Origin: Bdellovibrionales bacterium CG10_big_fil_rev_8_21_14_0_10_45_34
Lineage (GTDB): Bacteria; Bdellovibrionota; Bdellovibrionia; Bdellovibrionales; 1-14-0-10-45-34
DNA length: 64,000 nucleotides
Reading direction: 5' to 3'
Assembly (NCBI GenBank): GCA_002778785.1
Contig: PEZS01000001.1
Location: forward strand, 87,552-151,551
The notes below the pieces were generated by a model. That model did not search any database and was not told the DNA's origin. It saw nothing but the letters and a program-made list of their open reading frames with translations. Positions 32,939-41,188 of the stretch are shown here, piece by piece (position 1 is the stretch's first letter; each line of letters opens with the position of its first letter). The translations under genes and the position numbers were made by a program.

Positions 32939-33355
32939 ATGAAGCGTCTTTTAGCAGTATTAACGTTGGTGCTCGGAGTTGGCGCACATGCGGATGGATT
33001 TAAAATTGGCCTGGGCGGATATTGCCCAGTTGGATTTGTAAAAGCCGGAAAGAGCGTATTTGGAGATCCAAAATTTGCATCTGAATATGAAGGCACGACG
33101 TTTTACAATTCAAGTGCCGATGCTAAAAAAATGTTCGACAAGGACCCAGCTAGCTTTGTTGGTGCAATCAAGTACAAAGGATTCTGCGCGACGGGCCTAG
33201 CCATGAGCAAAAAGCTAGAAAGTGATCCGTCGATTTTTTCAAGAATAGATGGAAGCATTTATTTTTTTAGCAGCAAAGAAGCTAAGACAATGTTCGACAA
33301 AGACCCGAAGAAGTTCATTGGTCAAGCGAATGCGGAATGGGCGAAATTACAATAA
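32939..33355 (+). CDS. Secreted protein with two tandem YHS-like domains
   Basis: 138 residues. A signal peptide (KRLLAVLTLVLGVGAHA) is followed by two copies of a ~55-residue unit. Unit 1 has GYCPVGFVKAGKSVFGDP and FYNSSADAKKMFDKDPASFV; unit 2 has GFCATGLAMSKKLESDPS and YFFSSKEAKTMFDKDPKKFI. Each unit resembles the YHS domain, often linked to copper or other metals, with one Cys per copy (GYCP, GFCA). Strong similarity between units indicates internal duplication. It lies between DUF547 and the mer-like operon. A terminator follows. Confidence 0.75.
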   Translation: MKRLLAVLTLVLGVGAHADGFKIGLGGYCPVGFVKAGKSVFGDPKFASEYEGTTFYNSSADAKKMFDKDPASFVGAIKYKGFCATGLAMSKKLESDPSIFSRIDGSIYFFSSKEAKTMFDKDPKKFIGQANAEWAKLQ

Positions 33356-33372
33356 CAAACTCTGCCGTTTAA

Positions 33373-33420
33373 GTTCATGTCCAGCGAACAAATGGACCGC
33401 TGGATATGAACCAGATTTTT
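33373..33420 (+). terminator. Strong intrinsic terminator after the YHS-like gene
   Basis: GTTCATGTCCAGCG (33373-33386) pairs with CGCTGGATATGAAC (33398-33411). This 14-bp stem has one G-T wobble and an 11-nt loop. TTTTT follows at 33416-33420. It separates the DUF547/YHS genes from the mer-like operon. Confidence 0.8.
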
Positions 33421-33532
33421 GCGATTGCTGCTCTCCCGTTCTTCCGTTCAATACTTTTTGTAGACGCTGCAATTTGTAGGCAGGCTTCATTCCGCCGAAA
33501 ACATTAGCAAAACTAGCCTGCTACGAATCTGC

Positions 33533-33564
33533 TTGAGTCTCTAGTATGGTATAGGCTGTACAAT
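33533..33564 (+). promoter_or_regulatory. MerR-type promoter with long spacer upstream of merR
   Basis: A TTGAGT -35 (33533-33538) and a TACAAT -10 (33559-33564) are separated by 20 bp. The spacer contains a partial dyad (CTCTA...TATAG). MerR activators act on promoters with 19-20 bp spacers, so this fits an autoregulated merRTP operon. The ribosome site AAGGAG follows before the merR ATG. Confidence 0.6.
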
Positions 33565-33580
33565 TTGGTAAGGAGCAGAG

Positions 33581-34015
33581 ATGGAAAAGAATAAGGAGAC
33601 AATGACTATAGGGGCACTATCCAAAATATCTGGTATTGGGATACAAACAATTCGATATTATGAGCGCAAAGGTCTGCTAAAACCCGTAACTCGAAAAAGT
33701 TCTGGGTACAGAGTTTTCAATTGGGACTCCTACAAATCGCTTCGATTTCTGAAACATGCTCAAGAGTTGGGATTTTCACTTTCCGAAATCAAAGACCTAT
33801 TACGACTTAGAGCCAATAAAAAGTCCAGCTGTGTGGATGTTCAAAGTAGAGCGAACAAACATCTCAAAGGTGTCGAGGAAAAAATTGCGCAATTAGGCAT
33901 GATACGAGAGGTACTCTCCGAGCTTATCCAAAAATGTCGATCCCGAGAGGTAGATGATGCCTGTCCGATACTAGATTGCTTTGAAAAAATGGAGGACTCT
34001 CATGGGCCTCGATAA
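33581..34015 (+). CDS. merR: MerR-family metal-responsive activator, Hg-type cysteine triad
   Basis: 144 residues. The winged HTH reads MTIGALSKISGIGIQTIRYY then ERKGLLKP. The ligand cysteines are Cys84, Cys119 and Cys128, with spacings of 35 and 9 residues that equal those of the mercury sensor of Tn501 (Cys82, 117, 126). Cys133 is extra. This supports thiophilic-ion sensing, most likely Hg(II). Its 3' end overlaps merT by 14 nt, and merT has its own GGAGG. The promoter upstream has MerR architecture. Confidence 0.88.
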   Translation: MEKNKETMTIGALSKISGIGIQTIRYYERKGLLKPVTRKSSGYRVFNWDSYKSLRFLKHAQELGFSLSEIKDLLRLRANKKSSCVDVQSRANKHLKGVEEKIAQLGMIREVLSELIQKCRSREVDDACPILDCFEKMEDSHGPR

Positions 34016-34358
34016 AATTGAGAATAAATCTGGCTGGCTTGTTGGCGGTGGAGTTCTGGCTTCAATCGTCGCCTCTATCTGTTGCATCGGTCCACTAGTG
34101 CTTACGGTATTGGGAATATCTGGAGCTGCGGCGCTTTCAAAATTTGAGACTCTTCGAATCCCAATGATTGTGTTTGTTTTGATTTCGTTTGGAATCGCTG
34201 GTTTTTCTCTTTATCAGAAAAGAAATAGTTGCGAGCAAGGTTCGATATGTGCTGATCCCAGCAAATTCAGAAGAATGGTCGCTTTTTATTGGATAGGATT
34301 GGTGATTGCGATTTTGGGAATTTCGTCCCCGCAATGGGTTGTTTTTCTTTTTTCATAG
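34002..34358 (+). CDS. merT: MerT-like mercuric ion inner-membrane transporter
   Basis: 118 residues from ATG 34002, placed 6 nt after GGAGG. Three hydrophobic helices are visible. The vicinal Cys27-Cys28 (ASICCIGPLVL) in the first helix and Cys77/Cys83 (CEQGSIC) in the loop match the two pairs of classical MerT, including the 6-residue spacing. It would pass Hg(II) from MerP into the cytoplasm. An earlier in-frame ATG at 33981 lies further inside merR and lacks a ribosome site. merP starts 9 nt downstream. Confidence 0.88.
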   Translation: MGLDKIENKSGWLVGGGVLASIVASICCIGPLVLTVLGISGAAALSKFETLRIPMIVFVLISFGIAGFSLYQKRNSCEQGSICADPSKFRRMVAFYWIGLVIAILGISSPQWVVFLFS

Positions 34359-34367
34359 GGAGCTTAG

Positions 34368-34658
34368 ATGAGATTTTTATTTTTAACGACATTGATCTTG
34401 ACGGTAATCGGAAGAACATTTGCGGCTAGCGCGCATGAGGCATGCTTTACGGTTCAAGGTATGACATGTGCCACATGTGGCCTCACCCTTAAGTCTGCGG
34501 TCAAAAAACTAAAAGGCATTCAAGAGGTAAGACCATCCGTCGAAAAGGGAGATGCAATCATTCAGTTTAACGGACAAGAGGTCAACGCTCGGGCGATCCA
34601 GAAAGCTATTGATGACGTCGGTTATAAAGCTACGCCCAAAGAATGTAAGAAAATCTAA
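34368..34658 (+). CDS. merP: MerP-like periplasmic heavy-metal-binding protein
   Basis: 96 residues: a signal peptide (to about residue 22) and one HMA domain with the metal site GMTCATC (Cys34, Cys37). It hands thiophilic metal to MerT. A further Cys26 (HEACFTV) and Cys93 (PKECKK) lie outside the classical pair. It starts 9 nt after merT and ends 19 nt before an AhpD-like gene. Confidence 0.88.
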   Translation: MRFLFLTTLILTVIGRTFAASAHEACFTVQGMTCATCGLTLKSAVKKLKGIQEVRPSVEKGDAIIQFNGQEVNARAIQKAIDDVGYKATPKECKKI

Positions 34659-34677
34659 GTATAGAAGGTGAATCCAA

Positions 34678-35049
34678 ATGGACTACAAAAAAATTGATCC
34701 CGCACTCGAACTTATGAAGGATTTTGGAAAAATCACCGGCGGAATACCCGGCCTGATTGATCAAATGAGACAGAAATCTATTTTTTCCGAGAGCAATGTA
34801 CCACAGAAATTCAAGATACTGACGGCAGTCGTCTGGGCAATTTCCGCGCGATGCGAGCCATGCTTCAAATATTATATTCACCATGCGATCAAAACTGGCG
34901 CGACAGAAGCGGAGCTCGGTGAGTTTTTAGCCATCGCCTCTACTATGGGTGGATGTGTTGGTGAAATGTGGGCACTTAAGGCGTACAAGGCGTTCAAGGA
35001 ATACAGTGGAGACTCTTCCTCTAACGAGGCCCCTTCCTGCTGCGATTAG
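34678..35049 (+). CDS. AhpD-like (CMD family) protein in the mer operon
   Basis: 123 residues. The helical CMD fold carries ISARCEPCFKYYIHHA, a CxxC followed by His as in AhpD. An acidic, Ser-rich tail ends in SCCD, a vicinal Cys pair that could bind Hg(II) or pass it on. It takes the place where merA often sits. Function in the operon is unknown; a thiol-disulfide or metal-relay role is inferred. It starts 19 nt after merP, so co-transcription is likely. Confidence 0.8.
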   Translation: MDYKKIDPALELMKDFGKITGGIPGLIDQMRQKSIFSESNVPQKFKILTAVVWAISARCEPCFKYYIHHAIKTGATEAELGEFLAIASTMGGCVGEMWALKAYKAFKEYSGDSSSNEAPSCCD

Positions 35050-35273
35050 CGGGCGTAGTCGAATCATTTGAAAGAGTCGGAATTGTAGATAGAAGCATGC
35101 GGGTCCGAATCGTATCCCCTTGATTCTTAGAATCATTAATGTGCGCATGAGCCTGGTTCTCGAAAAAATGTCTGTCACTGGACCGCTCAGCAGGGGTGTT
35201 TCACAAGCGACGTACTGCGATTTAAGATTTTTGTTGTATGATCTAAGACGAGGCAGTTTGCGGGGGGACAAAA

Positions 35274-35519
35274 ATGAAAGATCGATATTGGGACCACGTC
35301 TATCTGAAAAAGAAAGAAAATGAAGTAAGTTGGTTTCAGGAGAATCCTAAAACGTCCATTGATTTAATCCAAGAGTTTGGCCTTCGTTCTTCAGACAAAA
35401 TTATTGACATTGATGGCGGCGATTCTCGTCTCGTAGACAATCTGTTCACTCCAAAGGGCGTTACCCAAAGCTTCGTTTACTGTGGCTTTCTCGAGTTGTT
35501 CGTGCCGATGAAGAGTTAA
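35274..35519 (+). pseudogene. Class I SAM methyltransferase, N-terminal remnant
   Basis: The first ~57 residues (RYWDHVYLKKKENEVSWFQE then IIDIDGGDSRLVDNL) match the start of small SAM-dependent methyltransferases with the NEVSWFQ motif and motif I. The protein then runs into unrelated sequence and stops at residue 81, losing the rest of the Rossmann fold. A GGGGG ribosome site is retained. The 3' part was apparently deleted, or the gene was broken by the neighbouring operon's arrival. The 224 bp upstream (35050-35273) hold no gene I can support. Confidence 0.65.
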
Positions 35520-35543
35520 AGGCATGAGTAGGCCGAAAGACTC

Positions 35544-36614
35544 CTATTTTTGCTTTCGATCCCAGTAACAGATGTTTTGTGCATCCTTTAACGAAGCGGT
35601 CTCTAGCAGCGTGAGACAGGACCTGAGAAGTCCGGTCTTCCATTCCAGCTCGGGAGAGATTGGAAGTTGCGAAATGTACACCAACCTTCGGATCACTTCC
35701 ACAGCAGCAAAACGAAAAATCAAAGAGCGCTCTATTTTGGCATGGACGCAAATGCAAGAATCAATATGCGCCAACAAAGATACTAACGTCGCTGTCGCTT
35801 GCCCTGCCAGCATTGCGTGGGCCAAAAGAACCCCGTAGTCCCATTCCGCACGGCCAAAGAAACAAAACTCAGAATCCAAGACAACTATCTTTGACTCATT
35901 CCCAGATCCCACCTTCACCCAACTGCGCGGGTAAAAGTCGCCATGGACGAGCGTTGGCGCATCCTGAAAATAGACGGAGCCTAAAGCTAAAGCTATTTCC
36001 GAGTACGGTTTTTTAGCCATCCCATCAAAGACAACTTTTGAAAATCCGGGCGTCATTTTATCAAGCATCGACCAATATGGTGTGTCGGTGAAAGGCAATT
36101 CAAAAATGTATCGGTGGTTAAGCTCTCGCATAGCCAGGTTAAATGGCACCTCTGAGATTTCTTGATCCAGATCGTGAAGTCGCGCTAGGTAACTCAGAAG
36201 TGTTCCAATTTCTTCCGGCGTAAATTCGCGATGAAGGTAGATGAGCTCGAAATCTTGACACTGACCAAGATCTTCCATCCACACGATCTTTCTGTCGTCA
36301 TCCACATGCAGAATCGTTGGTGATTGCCGTTCCAAAATTGCATTGCGACTCACATTTTTAAAATAGAAGGCTTCTGCTAAGATACGATTTGTGTCTGCAG
36401 GAATGTCTGGGAAAAAGGCACAAAAGGGAGGCGACTGCTTGGCGACAATAGCGGTGCCCCGGTTCCCCCGCACGCGCAAAGTGACATTCATAAATCCCGG
36501 TCCAGCTGGTTCAACACTCACAGCAGTACCCAAGTGGTCCAGAAGCCCGACCTTATCAATCTCAGCTGTCCATTTTTCAAGTGGCCAGGACCGTATCAAG
36601 TCTATCGGATTCAC
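35544..36614 (-). CDS. Small-molecule kinase of the APH/methylthioribose-kinase-like group
   Basis: 356 residues with a protein-kinase-like fold. NVTLRVRG and AIVAKQSPPF form the nucleotide-binding lobe. VHGDFYPRSW is the catalytic loop (Asp as base) and VVLDSEFCFFG (Asp) the metal-binding step; the FCFFGRAEWD sequence recalls 5-methylthioribose kinase and relatives. It may phosphorylate a sugar or nucleoside-derived alcohol. GTG at 36614 overlaps the ABC ATPase stop by 4 nt (GTGA), making this the last gene of the ynj-like operon. Confidence 0.82.
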   Translation of the reverse strand: MNPIDLIRSWPLEKWTAEIDKVGLLDHLGTAVSVEPAGPGFMNVTLRVRGNRGTAIVAKQSPPFCAFFPDIPADTNRILAEAFYFKNVSRNAILERQSPTILHVDDDRKIVWMEDLGQCQDFELIYLHREFTPEEIGTLLSYLARLHDLDQEISEVPFNLAMRELNHRYIFELPFTDTPYWSMLDKMTPGFSKVVFDGMAKKPYSEIALALGSVYFQDAPTLVHGDFYPRSWVKVGSGNESKIVVLDSEFCFFGRAEWDYGVLLAHAMLAGQATATLVSLLAHIDSCICVHAKIERSLIFRFAAVEVIRRLVYISQLPISPELEWKTGLLRSCLTLLETASLKDAQNICYWDRKQK

Positions 36615-37282
36615 CGCAGGATATCCTTCGAATCGGAAAGAAGACCCACCGTGATCCTTTTGCTCTCTGCTGGCAGATCAGTCATTTCGTGTGTGACAAG
36701 GAGACAAGGCAACTCTTGGTCCCTCACACATTGAAAAACAAAAGCTCGAAACTCTAATCGAAGCAAGGGATCGAGCTTTGCAAAGGGTTCATCCAGCAAC
36801 AACGCTCGCGGATTGCTGAGCAGTGTTCGAAGAAGACTCACGCGTGATCGTTGCCCACCAGACAGAGAGGTGGGCCGTCGATCGACATACCCTTCAAGGT
36901 CAGCCTTCTTCAGCATTTCGCGTACCCGATGCAGACGAGTTGCACGCGGTTCGTGTCCTTGCATTCCAAATAGCAGATTTTCGCCAACCGACATATTTGG
37001 AAATAAAAGATCGTCTTGAAACATGAGTCCGAGCTTTCGCTCTTGAGGTGACTGCTTATCCAGTCGAATGCGGGTCTCGTCATCCTTACCTATCCAGATT
37101 TCCCCAGAAGCGCTAAACTTTGGATCTAAAACTCCCGCGCAATAGCTGAGAAGGCTGCTTTTGCCTGAACCGCTGGGACCTAAAACGCCCAACACTTCAC
37201 CGTTAGCTATTGTAAGTCTTTCGATCTGAACCAAAATCCGCAGTGGACTTGCGATCGATATATTCTTTAGAATCATCGGCAT
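36611..37282 (-). CDS. ABC transporter ATP-binding protein (YnjD-like)
   Basis: 223 residues: Walker A GPSGSGKSS, Q-loop MFQDDLLFPNMSV, signature LSGGQRSRVSLLRTLLSNP, Walker B ALLLDEPF and switch His VTHEM. The sequence belongs to the spermidine/thiamine/Fe3+ importer class. ATG at 37282 is chosen because GGAGGG lies 6 nt upstream. It overlaps the permease by 10 nt and the kinase by 4 nt. It energises import by the YnjB/YnjC-like subunits. Confidence 0.93.
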   Translation of the reverse strand: MPMILKNISIASPLRILVQIERLTIANGEVLGVLGPSGSGKSSLLSYCAGVLDPKFSASGEIWIGKDDETRIRLDKQSPQERKLGLMFQDDLLFPNMSVGENLLFGMQGHEPRATRLHRVREMLKKADLEGYVDRRPTSLSGGQRSRVSLLRTLLSNPRALLLDEPFAKLDPLLRLEFRAFVFQCVRDQELPCLLVTHEMTDLPAESKRITVGLLSDSKDILR

Positions 37283-38919
37283 GTCGATCCCTCCGGCCTT
37301 TGAGAAAATAGCGAGCAAAATAGAAATACTGCTGCGGGGAGCATGGCATTGGCTAAACCATAAACCGCAACCCAACGCCGGTTTCCACTGCTGAGCGATG
37401 CGACAGTCTCGGTGGCCAAGGTCGTCCAATCTCCACCACCGAGCATGATTGTCGGTAAAAATTGCGAGACACTCACTGCAAAGCCCACAGCAAACGCCGC
37501 AGCGATGGAACCTTTCAGCAACGGTACGCGGATTTTCAATAAAAATACGGTTTTACTTTTACCTAGGGACGCAGCCACCAGAGCAAGCCTCGGATCCACT
37601 TGATGAAAAGCCTGCTGGAGTACCAGAAATACATAGGGAAAGACAAAAAGCATATGGCCCAGAAATACCGCAATGGAGGGATGATAGATTCCAACACGCG
37701 AAAGCATCGAGTCTAACCCAATGACAGCGATTAAAGCCGGGAAGACAAGCATAAGAAAAACTGCGGTCGTCGCGATCTTGGTGTGTGCTCGAGAATCAAA
37801 TTCAATCCAAAGAAGAACAGTAGCAATCGACGCAAGAGCAGAGCTGACGGCAAGTCCTAAAGTCTGAATCAAAGTGCCTCTCATGCTGGAAACTCCCTCA
37901 CGCGCAAACTCCAAGGTCCAAGCAGGAGGTATCGGCTGATCAATCGTCCAGCTGTCTCCAAAAACCCAAAGCACCAAGGCCACGACAGACAGGATCAACG
38001 TAAATAAAATAAATAAAAGCATGGGTGACAGCGGAAGTGGGCGCTTTCCAATTTTGCCTTTACTCAAGAGCCAGCTTTTGAACCGGCCTAAACTCCAAAG
38101 CGCCCCTTCCCATCCGAAAACTCCGAGAGCGACCAAAGCTAACAACATCAGTGCTCCGCCAGACACTAAAGCCTGCGTCGACTCTCCGGGGTCCTTGATC
38201 CAATCCCACAATACGAGCGCGAATACAGGGGGGTTCGTAGGGCCAAGGACCACCGCGACATCAACGACACAGATTGAATACCCTAGGACAGCCCAAATTG
38301 CGTATCGCAGTCCATGCAGCACCTGCGGCCATTCGACCCACCACCAACTCGTCCAATTTGATCGGCCCAAACTATTGACGATCTTTCTTGATGCTCCCAC
38401 TGAATCTACCAGCGGAAGTCCCACATAAATTAAAAACAGAGACTCCTTCATGCCAAGAAAAAGACTTAACGTCCATGCTCCGACATCATGATCCAATTGA
38501 AAGGCATACTCTCTGCCGGGAAACAGGGAGCCCAAAACACGCACGAGCCAACCGCTATCTCCCACAAGTAGTAATAGCCCTGTTGCGAGTGAAAGGTGAG
38601 GAATGGAAATCAACGTTCCCAAAGCCCCAGTCGTCCACCAAGAATGTTGAGATCGAGATTTCGCGAGCCGAAACCAGCCCAGTGCCATACCAGTCAATAG
38701 GATTGCGAGCGCCGTACTGACCCAACCAACTTTCAACGTCAGGACCGCAGCGCCCATCGTGTAATTTGAAAAGAGGTCAGCCAGAGCACCTGTTCCGGAG
38801 GACGACGGCGATCCTAGAAATGCTCCAAGCATGCTGAACGCAGCAGGAATAAAAAACAGAATCAGAACAAAAATCCTCGAGACCCAAATCAACCCGCGAC
38901 TCCGTATCGTCTTTGCCAT
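37273..38919 (-). CDS. Double-length ABC permease (YnjC-like)
   Basis: 548 residues with about 12 hydrophobic helices in two halves. Each half is a binding-protein-dependent permease unit, as in ThiP and YnjC. EAA-like loops are visible near SVGASRKIVNSLGRSNWTSW in the first half and VAASLGKSKTVFLLKIRVPL in the second. The fused form needs no separate second permease. ATG at 38919 lies 31 nt inside the upstream binding-protein gene. Confidence 0.88.
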   Translation of the reverse strand: MAKTIRSRGLIWVSRIFVLILFFIPAAFSMLGAFLGSPSSSGTGALADLFSNYTMGAAVLTLKVGWVSTALAILLTGMALGWFRLAKSRSQHSWWTTGALGTLISIPHLSLATGLLLLVGDSGWLVRVLGSLFPGREYAFQLDHDVGAWTLSLFLGMKESLFLIYVGLPLVDSVGASRKIVNSLGRSNWTSWWWVEWPQVLHGLRYAIWAVLGYSICVVDVAVVLGPTNPPVFALVLWDWIKDPGESTQALVSGGALMLLALVALGVFGWEGALWSLGRFKSWLLSKGKIGKRPLPLSPMLLFILFTLILSVVALVLWVFGDSWTIDQPIPPAWTLEFAREGVSSMRGTLIQTLGLAVSSALASIATVLLWIEFDSRAHTKIATTAVFLMLVFPALIAVIGLDSMLSRVGIYHPSIAVFLGHMLFVFPYVFLVLQQAFHQVDPRLALVAASLGKSKTVFLLKIRVPLLKGSIAAAFAVGFAVSVSQFLPTIMLGGGDWTTLATETVASLSSGNRRWVAVYGLANAMLPAAVFLFCSLFSQRPEGSTCR

Positions 38920-40025
38920 TCGCGTTCAATATACTCCATCCAGCAGGCATGAGGTTCGTTTTGCGCGGGGCCACGCAAAGACAAAGCCGGAAGTTTTATG
39001 CCCTGAGGTACTTTTGCAGAGTCCAACACTGTAGGGTCGCCCCAATTTGCCACGTCAGCCTTTCGAACCTGTGCTTCTGGCGAAGTCAGATGGTTGATCC
39101 ACTGAAGCGCAGCCTGCTGCTTTTGCGAGTTAAATGGTATCGCTAAAAAATGAACATTAGCGATACCACCTTTTTTAAAAGTCGTCGCATAGGCGCCCGC
39201 GGGAAGTTCTTTTTTCAGAATCAATCCATCCACTTCAAGAGGATTGAAGCTCATTGACATCAGAAGCTGCTGGTCCATCAGCATTTGATGTAAAACTTGA
39301 GTGGAAGCGGGGAAGGTCTGAGCCTTCCGCCAAAGAAAGGGGTGCAGCTCGTCCAGAAATTTCCACAAAGGGGCGGAAGCACTCGACGTGGTATCCGGAG
39401 TACACGCCTTTTGGAGGTTGCTGGATGTAGAAAGCTCCAAGAGGAGCTGCTTTAGAAATGTTGTGCCATGAAATTGCGGGGGCCTGACATAGGTGATTCG
39501 ACCAGGGTTGGCCTTTGCATATGCCAAAAGCTCTGTCGCCGTCTGCGGCGCCAGAGGCGTTCGCTTGCGATCCCAGATAAACACGAATTGGGCGCGTCCC
39601 CAGGGAACTTCAAATCCTTCGGTGACGGTAGAGAAATCGTTCAAAAACTGCGGGTCAGTCAAATTCATGTACTTTCGATTTTCAATCTTGGAGAGGAGCG
39701 GACCTGCCAGCAGGCCACTCTTTTTCATGGTCGCAAAATTTTCGCCGTTGAGCCAAACAACATCAATAGTACCCTTCGTCAGATTGCCTGAAGCTTTGTC
39801 CGACTGCACCTTTTTGATAACTGGCGGTAAGTCGTCAATCTTGATGTGCTGGACTTCAATACCCATCAATTTTTTAAAAGCTTCCGCTTCCGCTGCAATG
39901 TAGCGATTGATGCGCGGATCGCCACCCCATGCATGGAACTGAATCTTGACTGCGTCAGCTTCGAGTTGGTGGTTTATAAAAAACAAGGCCATAAGGACAA
40001 AAGTAAAGATACGAAGCACTCTCAT
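38889..40025 (-). CDS. ABC transporter substrate-binding protein (YnjB-like)
   Basis: 378 residues. Signal peptide (RVLRIFTFVLMALFFINHQ), then a family 1-type binding protein: IQFHAWGGDPRINRYIAAEA, IDVVWLNGENFATMK, GFEVPWGRAQFVFIWD and ITYVRPPQFHGTTFLKQ. WGGD and WLNGENFA are characteristic of YnjB. ATG at 40025 is preferred: AAGGG lies 6 nt upstream and the signal peptide begins here. The substrate of the YnjBCD system is not established, so the ligand should be read from context. Confidence 0.88.
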   Translation of the reverse strand: MRVLRIFTFVLMALFFINHQLEADAVKIQFHAWGGDPRINRYIAAEAEAFKKLMGIEVQHIKIDDLPPVIKKVQSDKASGNLTKGTIDVVWLNGENFATMKKSGLLAGPLLSKIENRKYMNLTDPQFLNDFSTVTEGFEVPWGRAQFVFIWDRKRTPLAPQTATELLAYAKANPGRITYVRPPQFHGTTFLKQLLLELSTSSNLQKACTPDTTSSASAPLWKFLDELHPFLWRKAQTFPASTQVLHQMLMDQQLLMSMSFNPLEVDGLILKKELPAGAYATTFKKGGIANVHFLAIPFNSQKQQAALQWINHLTSPEAQVRKADVANWGDPTVLDSAKVPQGIKLPALSLRGPAQNEPHACWMEYIEREWQRRYGVAG

Positions 40026-40066
40026 AATTAACCCTTCACTGCGGCGACCTTGCTCTCTGGAGCAAT

Positions 40067-41188
40067 TCATTTCAATCTCGAAACCAGGACGTCAATAAAA
40101 GTTCTGTCCACACGCTCACAATATCTATCGGTTCCCGTACTCTGCGTGGAATTAAACTGTGCCTCCAAGAAGAGTTTGGTTCTGAACGGAACCCTCGGAA
40201 AAGTATCGTCTGACCTCTTCACAAGTTTTGTCCTGATATTGTCACTACAGGAAAAAAATTGCGGATGACTGATGTATCCAACAAGAAGCGTGTCGAAAGG
40301 GATAAAACCGTCGAGTCCGGTAAAGAGTTTCCAAAGACGAATCCATGTTTTACTTTTTTGGAAAAGCCAAGGGCCCGCAAAGTGACCTGTTCGTAGGTTC
40401 GCCAAGATCGTGTCATTTATCAAACTTTCTCGCATCGCCTCGGTCGGAATCATTGTTATTGGAATTTTCTGCTCTAAAATAAATCGGACCGACTCAACAT
40501 CGTTATCAATATTTGTATCGGGTAAAATAACATTGTGAGGTCCAAGTCGCACGGGACTATTTGGTTTTCTCCCAGCCATTACCACTAGCTCTTCGATCTG
40601 TGGCCGAAGGCTCGGATTAAGTCGAATGGCAGTTGCGATGTTTGTGAGCGGACCCAATGCCAAAATCCGTAACCTCTCGCGAGACAATGCGGAACTCAAA
40701 GCATCCGATGCTTCCGTTGCCGTTCCAAATTGTTTCGGCGATCCCGCACCCTTCCATACCCTAAAAGTCATTGGAGAAAATCGACGAATGATGTCCATTG
40801 CGATCTGGTATTGCTTGCTGATATTTGCAATATTGCCATGAACAAGACTCACTCCAACGATCGATATTTCTGGCGACCTCATTGCTTGAATCAGAGCGTA
40901 TCCATCGTCGACATCTTTTCCCGGTTCTCCGATGGAAAGATCAGAGTCGATCCAAATCCGCGTTTCTGAGTACGCAATACTGACAAAAAGCTGCGGGAGT
41001 AGCACAAAACAGAGTGTCCAAAGTGCAATAGATTTACGACTCAAAATTCCCCCTACATAATTTAGTCCATTTGCTTGTCCAATTATATTAATCTTGGCGA
41101 GACAAAACGACCAAGAAATTTCTTTCCTCGATTCCGAAAACGCCCACGAAATAAAAACGATCAGAATGAAACCGACCAGTCCAATCAT
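40067..41188 (-). CDS. Nucleoside hydrolase family protein, exported or membrane-anchored
   Basis: 373 residues from ATG 41188, which overlaps the upstream phosphatidyltransferase stop by 4 nt. A second candidate start is TTG 41044 behind GTAGGGGGAATT. It would place a clean signal peptide (SIALWTLCFVLLPQLFVSIA) at the N-terminus and give about 325 residues. The catalytic Asp cluster is GKDVDDGYAL; LALGPLTNIATA and LPDTNIDNDVESVRF are the other IUNH motifs. Family members hydrolyse ribonucleosides to base and ribose. Periplasmic location suggests it works on imported or exported nucleosides or analogues. Confidence 0.82.
   Translation of the reverse strand: MIGLVGFILIVFISWAFSESRKEISWSFCLAKINIIGQANGLNYVGGILSRKSIALWTLCFVLLPQLFVSIAYSETRIWIDSDLSIGEPGKDVDDGYALIQAMRSPEISIVGVSLVHGNIANISKQYQIAMDIIRRFSPMTFRVWKGAGSPKQFGTATEASDALSSALSRERLRILALGPLTNIATAIRLNPSLRPQIEELVVMAGRKPNSPVRLGPHNVILPDTNIDNDVESVRFILEQKIPITMIPTEAMRESLINDTILANLRTGHFAGPWLFQKSKTWIRLWKLFTGLDGFIPFDTLLVGYISHPQFFSCSDNIRTKLVKRSDDTFPRVPFRTKLFLEAQFNSTQSTGTDRYCERVDRTFIDVLVSRLK

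Noticed and set aside
35660-36016. Plus-strand 118-codon frame antisense to the kinase gene
   Set aside because: Lies wholly within the well-supported kinase gene, and the product shows no domain.
38021-38720. Long plus-strand frames opposite the YnjC-like permease
   Set aside because: Antisense to a conserved 12-helix permease; Thr/Pro-rich products are typical of antisense membrane genes.
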